A stretch of 64,000 nt of DNA from Phycomyces nitens (taxonomy: Eukaryota > Mucoromycota > Mucoromycetes > Mucorales > Phycomycetaceae), in NCBI GenBank assembly GCA_022702545.1, contig JAHRBC010000006.1, positions 1,860,001 to 1,924,000 on the forward strand, written 5' to 3'. Below, piece by piece: positions 1-9,430 of this stretch. Every line of letters starts with the position of its first letter. The first letter of the stretch is position 1. The notes beneath the pieces are model-generated. The model was not told the DNA's origin. It worked only from the letters and a program-made list of their open reading frames with translations, and did not search any database. The position numbers were made by a program, and so were the translations under genes.

Positions 1-3000
1 TCGTGATCTGACTGGAGAGTATTGTGCTTCTCTTGCCATGAGCTAAGTTCCGTCTGTACCGATGAGGATTCAGCCAAAGATGCCTCGAGCTCCTTTGCCT
101 TTTTGTCAAGTTTGTTGTACTTTTGGATCCAAGACTGGATCTGGGTCTCCAGTTGAGTGGCCTTGGACTGTATTTTGTTCTTCTCTTCACGTTGTTGGGT
201 TAATGTCTGAGTCAACTCTACCACCTTGTTTTCGAGCTTATAAGACACTTCCTTCAAGTGGGTTGCAGAACGAGCCTCTGATCTGTAAATGGTAAGTTGT
301 TTGCGAGCGCTGCGACGACGGATCTGTGCCTGGACACAAATGATGTGATGTCTTTGAGCCAAGTACTTTTTACGTGCAGCCCTAGAGTACAAAGGTGAGA
401 CTTGATGAGAAGATATTATGGTCAAGTGGCTTACCATCCTCTAAAGAGAGACTGTATCTGAGTGGCTGCATTGTTTTCCCTAAAGCCTGCAAATGCCTTG
501 CGAGCCAAGCGGCTACGTATGGCTAATGATAATAATAACGACAACAAAAACACCAGCCTTATTGTCAGTATTGCAAGATTACCGTGGATTTATATTTACC
601 TGTCTGGACACGGATCACAAAGTTTTGTTGACGAGCCATTCGTTTGCGTGCGAGGAATGCACGACATTGGGATTGGATCATAATCATCACCTTTTCTTGG
701 CGCTTGTGGGCCAATACAGCCTGAGCAACCTTTTTACGTGCCACTTGTTGGATCATCATTGTGATTTCCTTCATACGCAGATATCTCAATCTAATTACAA
801 AGCGACGCATGTTCTTTTGCAACAAGATTGCACATTCGTTCCATCTATCGGCACGCAGTTTCTCCATGTAGGCCAGCTAAAAAGAAGATAATCAATCAGT
901 ACTTTTTTTTTTATAGCCAGACAAGCCATTAGCATTAGCATTAGCATTAGACTTACCTGACCAGCCCGGAAGAAGATCTTTGTGAGACCAATCTGGTACT
1001 TGTCAGGATCTTGAATGTATGTGGTAAGGATAACATTACAAAGCTCACGGAAATCAATGTTGGTGTGCGTATTTGGGTCCCAGTATTTAGAGTTGATCAA
1101 GGCATAGTAACGGTCTGCAAAGTCTGGGAACTCCCATCGAGAAGGATAACCTGCACAACTGATACGAATGGTTTCGAGCACACCACAGGCACGCAGCTGT
1201 CCAAGTACCATGTTGGGCTCAAATCCCCACGCAACCTTTGCTTCGTTGGGCTTTAGGCAACGAATATAATGTACGTTTGTTTCTCCAATGGTGTCCATTA
1301 GGTTGATCAACGAAAGCTTTTGTGGGAAAGAGTTAATGGTGTTTGGTGTTTATTCAATAATACAAGCCAATAACTTACCTTGAAGATCGAACCAAGTGTC
1401 GGTTTCTTTGGGGTCGTCATCTTCTTGACAGTCTCGGTCTAATGAATAGATACATACATACAATCATCAGTACTTGTCTTGTTTTTTTTTGTGGCCTCTA
1501 AGGCTTACCGGTGTAGCTGTAGCAGCGGCAGTTGCAGTACCCAACATCTCTACCAAGAACTCTGAATCAGAACTCTGCAAGAGTGTAAGAATCTCGTCTG
1601 GAACAGTGTCCTTGTTCTTGTCAATGAATCCCTCGGACTCGTATTGGACATCATGAGCATAATGGCAGACAGTGAATGCACTGTTTGAGAAACGAGGCTT
1701 GAGAAAGTAGCCCTTGTATGCAGGCGTAGAAAAGTTTGAATAGAGCTTGTCGCAGAAACCTTGGTCTGTGCCAGAAGGAAGACGAGATTCCTACAAAACA
1801 AATGGTTAGTTGGGTTTGTATTCTTGTCCAGTCCACCAGGGCTTACTTCGTCAAGAAGAGAAAGAATGCCCATCTTGGCCTCAATCATCTCGATACACTT
1901 TTGATTGTCGCTGAAATCAATAAACTTCCACTCGATTTTTTCTCGAACGTATTCCTATAAATATCGTCAATAACTAGCTAACTGTCGATCATGGTGGTTT
2001 CCTATTGAACTTACTTCTTGATCAAGTTTGAATACATGTTGGTTAAACTGGTTGCGAGATTAGTAAATATATATACTAATTTTATATTAGCCCACACAAA
2101 CTTACCTGTTGCTGCAGCTTTTCGTTGGCATAATTGATACAAAACTGCTCAAATGAATTCTTTTTGAAATGTTCAAAACCATAGATATCCAATACACCAA
2201 TAAATGCAGTAACCAGCCCTGGGGTCTGGCACGAAAGACTCGAATTGACCACGACAACAAGCCAGTCGAACAAACTGGCATAAATGTACTTTGCAACCGA
2301 GTCCTTGACGACCGTACCTTGGGCAGGACTAAGGCTCTTGACGATCTTGTCGCTGCGGGTAATGATCTGGCGTTTAAGCAGCCATTTGCGGAACTCGGAT
2401 TTCTTCTTGATACCCAAGAGCTTGGTTGCGATCTCGAGAGACGCATCGTCATCTGCAAGGGTAGCATCACCACGGCCTCCAATCTCAACGTTACCAAGAT
2501 GCAAAAGAGCAGCCAAAAGTCTAAAGATCTGCCATTGAGTCTGTAGAGAAATGCCGACCATGGAAAGTGATTTCTTGGTGAGTTCAAACTCCTCGACGTC
2601 GTCTACATTGGGAATAGTTCCGGTGCCACTCTGGTTCAGGTAGTGGAACTTTGTCCAGTCCTTGAGTTCGAACTCCTTGCGTTCAGTTGGAGGTACGCCT
2701 GCACAGAGCTGGTAAAAGATGTGGTAATTACGTTCAATTTCAGGCTGGTAGATCAAACGCGATCGTTCGAGAAGATAGGTGCGAGTCTTTGCACCAACGA
2801 TATTGGTGTCCTTGTCGAATTGGATCTATGATAATAATAACAGTAAAGAAGGGTAAATATAAAGAGTATATTATTTGGCTGCACTTGTTAATCCTTCTTT
2901 ACCTCGATATATTTACCAAACCGGGAACTGTTGTCGTTTCGTGTGGTCTTTGCGTTACCAAATGCCTCCATGATGGGGTTGGTGGCTAAGTGTAAGGAAG

Positions 3001-3909
3001 ATGTGAGTAAGATTTAATATGGCGCATAAAACACTGACCTAGGATCTGCTCCTCCACTTCAGTCATACTGGCTGCCCCCTCCTTGGACGCCTTTCCCTTG
3101 GCTTCCTTATCATCTGCAGTCGCAAAGTATCTCATGATGAACTTTGCACTGACGGTCTTTCCTGCACCACTAAAAAAGTACATTGAGTATCCTTGTCCTC
3201 CAAAAAAGAAAATCATCCAGCCCCGCCTTACCTCTCTCCCGAAACAACGATCGTCTGGTTCTTCTTTTCACGGATCATGCAACGATAGGCATCTTCAGCA
3301 ATGGCAAACAAATGGGGTTCCAGTTCACCCCTTCTCTTTCCAGAGTACTGCTGGATGATATCTGGCTCATACAGCTGGACGCGTGCAAATGGATTTGCAG
3401 CAATCAAGACAATTCCTGAATAGGTGTAGATGTTGCGCTGGGAGTAGCGGGTCTGGATGGTGTTGAGGACTAGGGTGGATCAAAAGGGATCAGACACATT
3501 GTTTAGAGACTCCTTATATATTATCTTACCAGAGGGCTCATTAAGATAGCTTAGGTTGGTCAGATCATCGGTATTTTCCATCTTTGGAGGGTTTCGTAAC
3601 GGTGGAAGTGTATTGCCGTTTGTCTTTTCGACTATTGCCAGTGTACTCTCAAACACATGCTCCTTTTAATGGGGGGTATCAGTCAAGGGAGTGCCCTCTT
3701 TTTTTGTTGTTGTTGTAACAAATAAAACATACTCTTCTGGAATCTTCGTCATTCTCAAAGACGATCTTGACTTTGGTGGCATCTACTTGGTTGGATACGA
3801 CAGAGGCAGACACCCAGCCATCTCGGTCATCCTCAAACCATGCCCGAGTGCCTTTGGTATAGACCTCGACGGCTTGGAGCACATGAGGAGATAGGTGCTC
3901 AGTGGCCAT
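1..3909 (-). CDS. MYO5: Class V myosin heavy chain, 3' part cut by the window edge
   Basis: Actin-based motor expected to carry vesicles and organelles along actin cables. Translated in pieces on the minus strand from the ATG at 3907-3909. The N-terminus carries the class V signature [12 protein letters not shown]. Then follow the P-loop SGAGKT (near 3180), switch I region SSRFGK, the relay-type stretch [20 protein letters not shown], a long motor exon at about 2107-2830, and the converter exon with YIRCLKPNE. After the motor come several IQ motifs (for example [14 protein letters not shown] at 565-867, more at 300-530). The class usually has six. A coiled coil starts at about 1-300, running off the window, so tail and globular cargo domain are missing. 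About ten introns, many with GTAAG donors. One intron near 925-950 has a GCATTA hexamer repeat. Class assignment is firm; the exact isoform is not. Confidence 0.93.
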
Positions 3910-3968
3910 GTGTGAGAAACTATGAAAGGGATAAAAGAAAAGAGCAAGAGAGTCTCTATAGAGATATA

Positions 3969-4001
<33 letters not shown>

Positions 4002-4452
4002 TGATATATATAGATATAATACAAAAAAAAATGTCAGTTACGCATCGTTTATTGGCTCAAAACAGATGACATGTTTACTTTCTTGTTTCAATATCAGTAA
4101 AGATCATAGCCCTAGAGACCAAATACACTTCTTTATGCTATCTCTCCATGTCTGCTTACCAAAAAAAATCCAAAAAAAGAAGTAGTAAAGAGAATCCAAA
4201 AAGATGTCTCTTGGCGCAAAAGGAGGCTTTGACTCTCTGGCGGAGAAACGGATGTTATATATATATATATGATGGGGCTGGATAGGGTTAAGATTGTACT
4301 GTCTATTGAAACACAGTTGTACTGGCGAGGAGTTAAGTGGCGCAGTGGAGAGATATTAAAGAGGAAAATAATAATAATAATATCAAGGACATATGAAAGT
4401 TGGGTTTATTATGATATTCAAAATGTAATTGTTTGCTCATCAATGAGCCGGG
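3910..4452. other. Intergenic: myosin V promoter side, AT-rich
   Basis: Holds the 5' flank of the myosin gene and the 3' flank of the coiled-coil gene. The stretch 3960-4020 is a dense TATATA tract; a second short AT run lies at 4255-4270. A plus-strand open frame at 4269-4610 has no family features and overlaps the neighbouring gene's end. I see no RNA gene here. Confidence 0.6.
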
Positions 4453-6462
4453 CTAAGAACGGACAATATCAAACCGATTGTCTCGGTTGTGCCTCAAACG
4501 GTCACTCAACTCCTTGGATTGTCGCTCACTTTCCATCTTGTCAAGCACACTTCCGGGCAGTCCATGGTTACTTCGCTGCAATAGATTGCTGTGCTCATTC
4601 TTGCGGTTGAGAAAGGCCTGCTTTTCCTTGAATAGCATCGCCTTTGAGTTTATTAGTGCAGTCTTTTGCTGTCTGCCAGAGATGGAGCGCTGCAAAGGGA
4701 GTGAGATGGATGGCTGAGGTATACGTTGATTTGATCTCTGGGGGATAAAACTAGGCCGTGGAAGCAAAGAGGTTGATGTGGATGCCGAAGAAGATGTCTT
4801 TATAGGTATCCGACTGGGGTTTCTCAGTTGATTTACAAGTTGCCTGTGGTCTTTTGGTAACTCTAGATCTTCTTGGTCTCTTTGACTGATATCAGCAGTA
4901 TCATTCTCACTCTTGGAGTACGAATATCCACCTCCATCCTCTTCTTCTTCTTCTGAATAACCATCTTTTTCGTCTAATTCATGGCCATCGTGCTTATACT
5001 CATCCACCTCTTGTTCTGCCTCTTCGGGTTCACTTTGTTCATTATACTTTTCATCCTTGTAGCCATATTCTAATGTTTGTGTGGTTTGATCCTCAACCTG
5101 CTTAACAGGCGCCTCTATTTGCTTTTCAGCCTCTACTTCAAACAAGTCTTTATCATTCTCAAACTGTTCACTCTTATTATTATTTTTATCTTTTTCTTCT
5201 TCTTCTTCTTCATCATCTTCTGGTTCATGTTCATGTTCATGCTCGTGTTCATGCTCATGCTCATGCTCATGCTCGTGTTCATATTCATGTTCGTGTTCAT
5301 GTTCGTGTTCATGTTGGTAATTGTATTCTTCAATATCATCCTTATCTTGGGTCGATAGGGTATCAGCAGCCTTTATATCTTCCTTATAATTCTGCATTCG
5401 ACTAGGCATCCCAGCTGCAGTCTGCTGGATCCATGACCGTACATTGTCCAGCTTGTATGCATCCTGGGCCTTTGGAGTTGGATTCTCCTGGGCATAAAGA
5501 TGTGATTGAGTGGTGGATACATTTGATTGAACTGCACTGGGATCAGGGTGGTGTGCAGACCCAATGTCAGTAGTATCAACATCTGCATCGTTGGCTTGGA
5601 ATGATTCACGATCATCGACCTGCTTTAATTCGCGTTCGTATTCCTCATATTGTGCCTTTTTCTCTTCTTCCTTGATAAGCCAAACAGCTCTCTCAAACAC
5701 GTCCTCTTGTTCTTCAAGTGACAGACGCATGGTATCAATGCGCTCCTCTGCATCCTTTAGCTTTTGATTCAAATATATGTTTTGCTGTACTCGTTCATGA
5801 ATACTGTCTTCATATTCCCGGCACTGCTCTTCATGTGCCCGAACAAGACTCTCTAGTTTCTGTACAACGGCATCTTGTCTCTTTTTATTCTGGAGCAGTA
5901 ATTCATACTTTTCTTGGAATTCCAACGTCTCTCGCTCGAGATTGAGATGCTGTTCAGACACATACTCGTACCGATCTTCCCACATGTTCTTTTCCTCCAC
6001 ATTGGCCTCCAGCAGGTCCCGAAGGCTCTCAATCTCTTGGCGTTGCTGGTCTGCCCGAGAGTTCTTTTTTTGTTCATCAGACTTGCGTTGGCGCAAAAGA
6101 GAGTCGATTCTGTTCTGGGCATTCAAGAGGTCTAGTCTGGCCTGCCCAAGATCCTTTTCCTTCTTTTCTGCACGTGTACGCAACTGGTTGACTTGATCCA
6201 AAAGAGGATCTGGTGATTGATGTGGTGATTGATTGAGGTGTGCCTGAAGATCACTGATTAGCCTCGAGTTTAATAGTAGGCGTTCCTCGACTGATTCCAG
6301 GACTGGGAATTGTGAGTTGTTTTTATTGGTTGAAGAATGGTGATCATTGGTGGTTGTGGGTTTGATTGGATCTGGATGATCTTTTAAATGGTTTTCATGG
6401 CCACGGTAGTATGTGAATATTAGATAGAGGGGTATTAGTAGTAGGATTAGCAAAAGAGACAT
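4453..6462 (-). CDS. Signal-anchored coiled-coil protein with His-Glu repeat
   Basis: A single intronless frame of 669 residues, starting at the ATG at 6460-6462. Residues about 2-18 are a leucine-rich hydrophobic segment (MSLLLILLLIPLYLIFTYY), best read as a signal anchor, so the rest probably faces one side of an internal membrane. Residues about 55-280 are strongly charged with heptad-like spacing (coiled coil). Around residue 385-410 an almost perfect alternation of His and Glu occurs (DNA 5225-5315), followed by runs of Glu and Lys/Asn. The C-terminal third is Ser/Pro/Arg-rich with basic stretches. I do not recognise the family. Possible roles are tethering or scaffolding, by architecture only. 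It is divergent from VMP1, 520 bp away. Confidence 0.8.
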   Translation of the reverse strand: MSLLLILLLIPLYLIFTYYRGHENHLKDHPDPIKPTTTNDHHSSTNKNNSQFPVLESVEERLLLNSRLISDLQAHLNQSPHQSPDPLLDQVNQLRTRAEKKEKDLGQARLDLLNAQNRIDSLLRQRKSDEQKKNSRADQQRQEIESLRDLLEANVEEKNMWEDRYEYVSEQHLNLERETLEFQEKYELLLQNKKRQDAVVQKLESLVRAHEEQCREYEDSIHERVQQNIYLNQKLKDAEERIDTMRLSLEEQEDVFERAVWLIKEEEKKAQYEEYERELKQVDDRESFQANDADVDTTDIGSAHHPDPSAVQSNVSTTQSHLYAQENPTPKAQDAYKLDNVRSWIQQTAAGMPSRMQNYKEDIKAADTLSTQDKDDIEEYNYQHEHEHEHEHEYEHEHEHEHEHEHEHEHEHEPEDDEEEEEEKDKNNNKSEQFENDKDLFEVEAEKQIEAPVKQVEDQTTQTLEYGYKDEKYNEQSEPEEAEQEVDEYKHDGHELDEKDGYSEEEEEDGGGYSYSKSENDTADISQRDQEDLELPKDHRQLVNQLRNPSRIPIKTSSSASTSTSLLPRPSFIPQRSNQRIPQPSISLPLQRSISGRQQKTALINSKAMLFKEKQAFLNRKNEHSNLLQRSNHGLPGSVLDKMESERQSKELSDRLRHNRDNRFDIVRS
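5222..5318 (-). repeat. In-frame hexamer repeat coding for alternating His-Glu
   Basis: Plus strand shows tandem six-base units of the type tgttca / tgctca / tgctcg. On the coding strand each unit gives one Glu-His pair, with a single Tyr interruption. Third-position variation suggests it is not a very recent expansion. Confidence 0.9.
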
Positions 6463-6982
6463 CCAAAAAAATAAATAAAAGCTTAAAGAGAAAGAAAGAA
6501 AAAAAAAGAGAGAGAGAGAGAGAGTAAAAGAGAATATTTTTTTTTATATTGGGATATCTATATTTTATTTATAAATCCATACATGTATATATTTTTATAT
6601 ACACATATATATATTTGGCTGGACAAGTGTGTTTTGATAAACTGCAGTACAAATTCTATCCATCATTTATAATAATAGTAGTAATAATAATGGTTGGTCT
6701 GGTAGACGATAACTGGGCCAGTCCAATGTTTCCTCTGTCAAATATCGCCTCTTGATATATATATACTATATGGATGGCTGGATAGTAGGGTTCGTCTCGG
6801 GGCTCACACGTGAACTCCATCAGGGCAGACTGATAAGGTCCCCTTTATACACTATAGAATGTCGATCTGAGCCTAGTGTTACCCAAAGACCATTTTATAT
6901 ATTTTTATATATTTTTATATATTTTTATACATTTTTATAAACATTCAGTGTCCATATACCTTTTCTTCATTTGATAGTTTAA
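6463..6982. promoter_or_regulatory. Divergent promoter: coiled-coil gene / VMP1
   Basis: 520 bp between two divergent starts. Contains a (GA)n tract near 6505-6525, TATATA stretches near 6590-6615 and 6757-6770, and an E-box CACGTG at 6807-6812. Which gene the E-box serves is unknown. Short repeats of the form tatatattttt occur at 6897-6940, just upstream of VMP1. Confidence 0.45.
6807..6812. promoter_or_regulatory. CACGTG E-box
   Basis: Palindromic CACGTG, the usual core for bHLH factors, about 170 bp upstream of the VMP1 start. Function is inferred from motif only. Confidence 0.35.
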
Positions 6983-8629
6983 ATGACTAGAATCACACAA
7001 TCTTTGGCTCCACAGACCACCCAGCCAGTCCACAAAAGGAGGTCCAGTCGAGCGGCCCCCGGAGAAAAGTTTGATGGTAAGGGATTGAAATGGAGGATTC
7101 GGTTGCTGACAGTGTCAGATTACATTATTCGACGAAAACATGAGATTGAACAAAAGAACAAGACGATGTCTATCTGGAGAAGTCCAGTACTGGTCCTTGC
7201 ATACTTTGGAATGTACACTTTTTACGAACTGCAGTCCGTGTGTGGATATTTTTATAGGCACACTCACCTATCAGTCGGCATACTTGTCTCTCTCTTACTA
7301 TCCATAGCTCTCTATTGCTTTCAAGGGCCGCACCAAGTCGTAAGCCAAGTCGTAAGCCAAGCCATGCCAAGCCATGCCAGGCCAGGGCAGGGCAGAGAAT
7401 GGCAGGGCAGGGCAAGGCAGGGCAGGGCAAGGTAATGCAAATTGTTGCAAGATATTGATTATCCTTGTAGGCTGTACAGCTGATAGAGCAACAGACACGA
7501 TGGTATGGATACTGGCTGCTTTTGGGTGTAGCTTCTGCAATTGGCTTGGGTACCGGACTCCATACCTTTCTGCTCTTTTTGGGCCCATATATTGCCGAAG
7601 TCACAATGGCAGCCTATGCATGTAACGGGACAGAATCGCTGACCAGGAACCAAAGGTAGGTCCACATTGGTCATCAAGGTTGGCCATCAAGGTTGTCCAT
7701 CAAGGTCCCTGAATAACCAAGAGGTAGCTATCGACTGCAGTGTGTGTCGCCTGCAGAACTGACGACAATTGATAATATCTCATTGTGGTCCATCTATTGG
7801 CTGATTTGTTGGGAGAGTTTTGCCTGGGGAGCAGGTACAGCCCTAGGAGAACTTCCTCCGTACTTTATTGCCCGGGCAGGTATGTGATGGTAATTTAATA
7901 TGGGATGGCTAACACAGTTATAAAAAAAAGTGGCCTTGTCAGGAGGAAAGAGTGAAGAACTGGGGGCATTTGAGGCTGGTCTAAACAAGAAGCCAAAGGA
8001 TCGTGATTTAAAGGAGAGTATTTCGCACCATCTTTACAATGGAATACAGCGTCTTGGATTCTTTGGGATTCTCTTGTTTGCCTCTATACCAAACCCACTG
8101 TTTGATCTGGCTGGAATTACATGCGGACACTTTCTCGTGCCATTTACAACATTCTTTGGAGCAACATTTGTAGGAAAGGCCTGTGTAAAGGCATCTATGC
8201 AGGTAACTCAACTTGTCTTGTCTTGTCTTGACATGACCAAAAGGACACCATGCTGATTCTATAACTAGTCAATGATTGTCATCCTGGCCTTTTCCAGAGA
8301 CACACTCTCGATCTTTCTAAACATGCTTGAGAAGCACATACCATCCCTGCACACTGTTGTCAAGGACCTCATACACGACCAGGCCCACAAGTTTGGAAAG
8401 GACCAGCCAGATACGCCTGCAGAGGAGCAGGTATATTAAGCTTGGGCTGATTTATGTTACTGACCTGCTGTTTTAGATTGACATGCTTGGTATCGCATGG
8501 AATGCATTCCTGTCATTGATGATTTGCTATTTTGTCATTTCATCCATAGAATCCCTGGGACTTTCTTATATGAAGAGAAAGCACAAGGAAGAGATGAAGC
8601 GCCTAGAATTAGAACGAGATCAAGACTGA
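6983..8629 (+). CDS. VMP1: VMP1-like ER membrane protein (VTT/DedA superfamily)
   Basis: Integral ER protein of the VMP1/EPG-3 group, known to scramble phospholipids and support autophagosome formation. Start ATG at 6983. Exon 1 has the family's basic N-terminus and then hydrophobic segments ending in GPHQ (EGPHQ in animals). Exon 2 carries [16 protein letters not shown]. Exon 3 carries [13 protein letters not shown]. Exon 4 carries [20 protein letters not shown], both hallmark VTT motifs. The final exons end in a charged tail at the stop 8627-8629. Intron 1 starts with two identical tandem donors and holds a G-rich repeat. The exact join of exons 2 and 3 (about 7652-7760) is not resolved, since phases do not fit the obvious sites. 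Family assignment is very firm. VMP1 is absent from budding yeast, which supports an early-diverging fungus. Confidence 0.93.
7331..7356 (+). repeat. Tandem 12-bp duplication over the VMP1 intron 1 donor
   Basis: The unit CAAGTCGTAAGC occurs twice in a row, giving potential GTAAGC donors at 7340 and 7352. The 12-base spacing keeps frame, so use of the second would add four codons. Confidence 0.8.
7362..7434 (+). repeat. G-rich GGGCA repeat in VMP1 intron 1
   Basis: Degenerate tandem repeats drifting from gccatgcca to ggcagggcag, with many GGG runs spaced by two bases. This composition could form a G-quadruplex on the coding strand or in the pre-mRNA. No coding function. Confidence 0.7.
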
Positions 8630-9430
8630 AATTTCATTAGAATTCAACAATATACACACATACACACATACATACATGGCATTCGCGCTTAATTATCAAG
8701 CATTCGGGGATCTTCATACTGACTCTAATTGTATTTTAAAAAAAGGCTTATAATAATATCCCAGAAACTCGTCTGGACTACTAGCTTTGGGCGATCCAGA
8801 TTGATCTACACATTAAACAATACTCGAATGACGCCAATTGACGGGCTGGAATACTTCTTGTACTGTCTGGTAATGCAGGTTCGATGCGAATCTATGCAGA
8901 CCAATGCTGACCACCAGCCAAAAAAATCAATTGAATGGCCTCATCAAAGAGGCGCTTGTATTCCCATAGGATATCTCCCCCCCCCCCCCCCCCTCCCCCA
9001 AAGTCAATTCTCCAAGTATCTTTTTGTATGCCTTTGGGTTGCGCAACGTGATACGATCTAAAAGAGACCTTTGTATCAGCACAATGCCAAGTGTTTCATC
9101 AGCATTACCAATGGACTTGTCAAGCACAACAAAGCAGTTTCTTGTAGCTGCCATCTCCCTTACCACTCAAATCGCTTCAATAGATTGGGCCCCAAAGTAC
9201 CTTGGGACACCCAGAGAAGACAGAAAGAGACAAAGCGTGGTCAATCCAAAGTCCGACTCTTTACATCTGACGAGAACGCAAAAGGGCATGTACGGGCGCC
9301 CTTTTTTTTCTTTTTTTTGTTCTATTTTAAAATATATAAAATGCTGGATGGAGCGACAAGGAGCTCTTCTTTTTTCTCTTCTTGTCATTTATTTTGTGTC
9401 CGTAGGATTGCGTCTTGATTCTTGACAGAC
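8630..9430. other. Unresolved stretch between VMP1 and the GDS1/APSES gene
   Basis: About 800 bp that may hide a small gene. A minus-strand frame at 8927-9166 and a plus-strand frame at 9024-9299 overlap, and neither shows a family motif. The minus frame (with VLDKSIGNADETLG) looks slightly more protein-like. It runs into a 17-base C homopolymer (8977-8993), where frame is easily lost. Beyond it another minus frame reads LWEYKRLFDEAIQ. I cannot identify a product. Confidence 0.3.
8977..8993 (+). repeat. 17-base C homopolymer
   Basis: Uninterrupted C run followed by T and five more C. Long C runs are rare in this AT-rich sequence and are prone to length error. Confidence 0.9.

Noticed and set aside
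5222..5318. CRISPR-like spaced repeat
   Set aside because: Units are contiguous hexamers in a coding frame with no unique spacers; eukaryotic context.
5077..5358. Plus-strand hydrophobic frame rich in Phe, Met and Leu
   Set aside because: It is the complement of the His-Glu and Glu-rich coding repeat, not a membrane protein.
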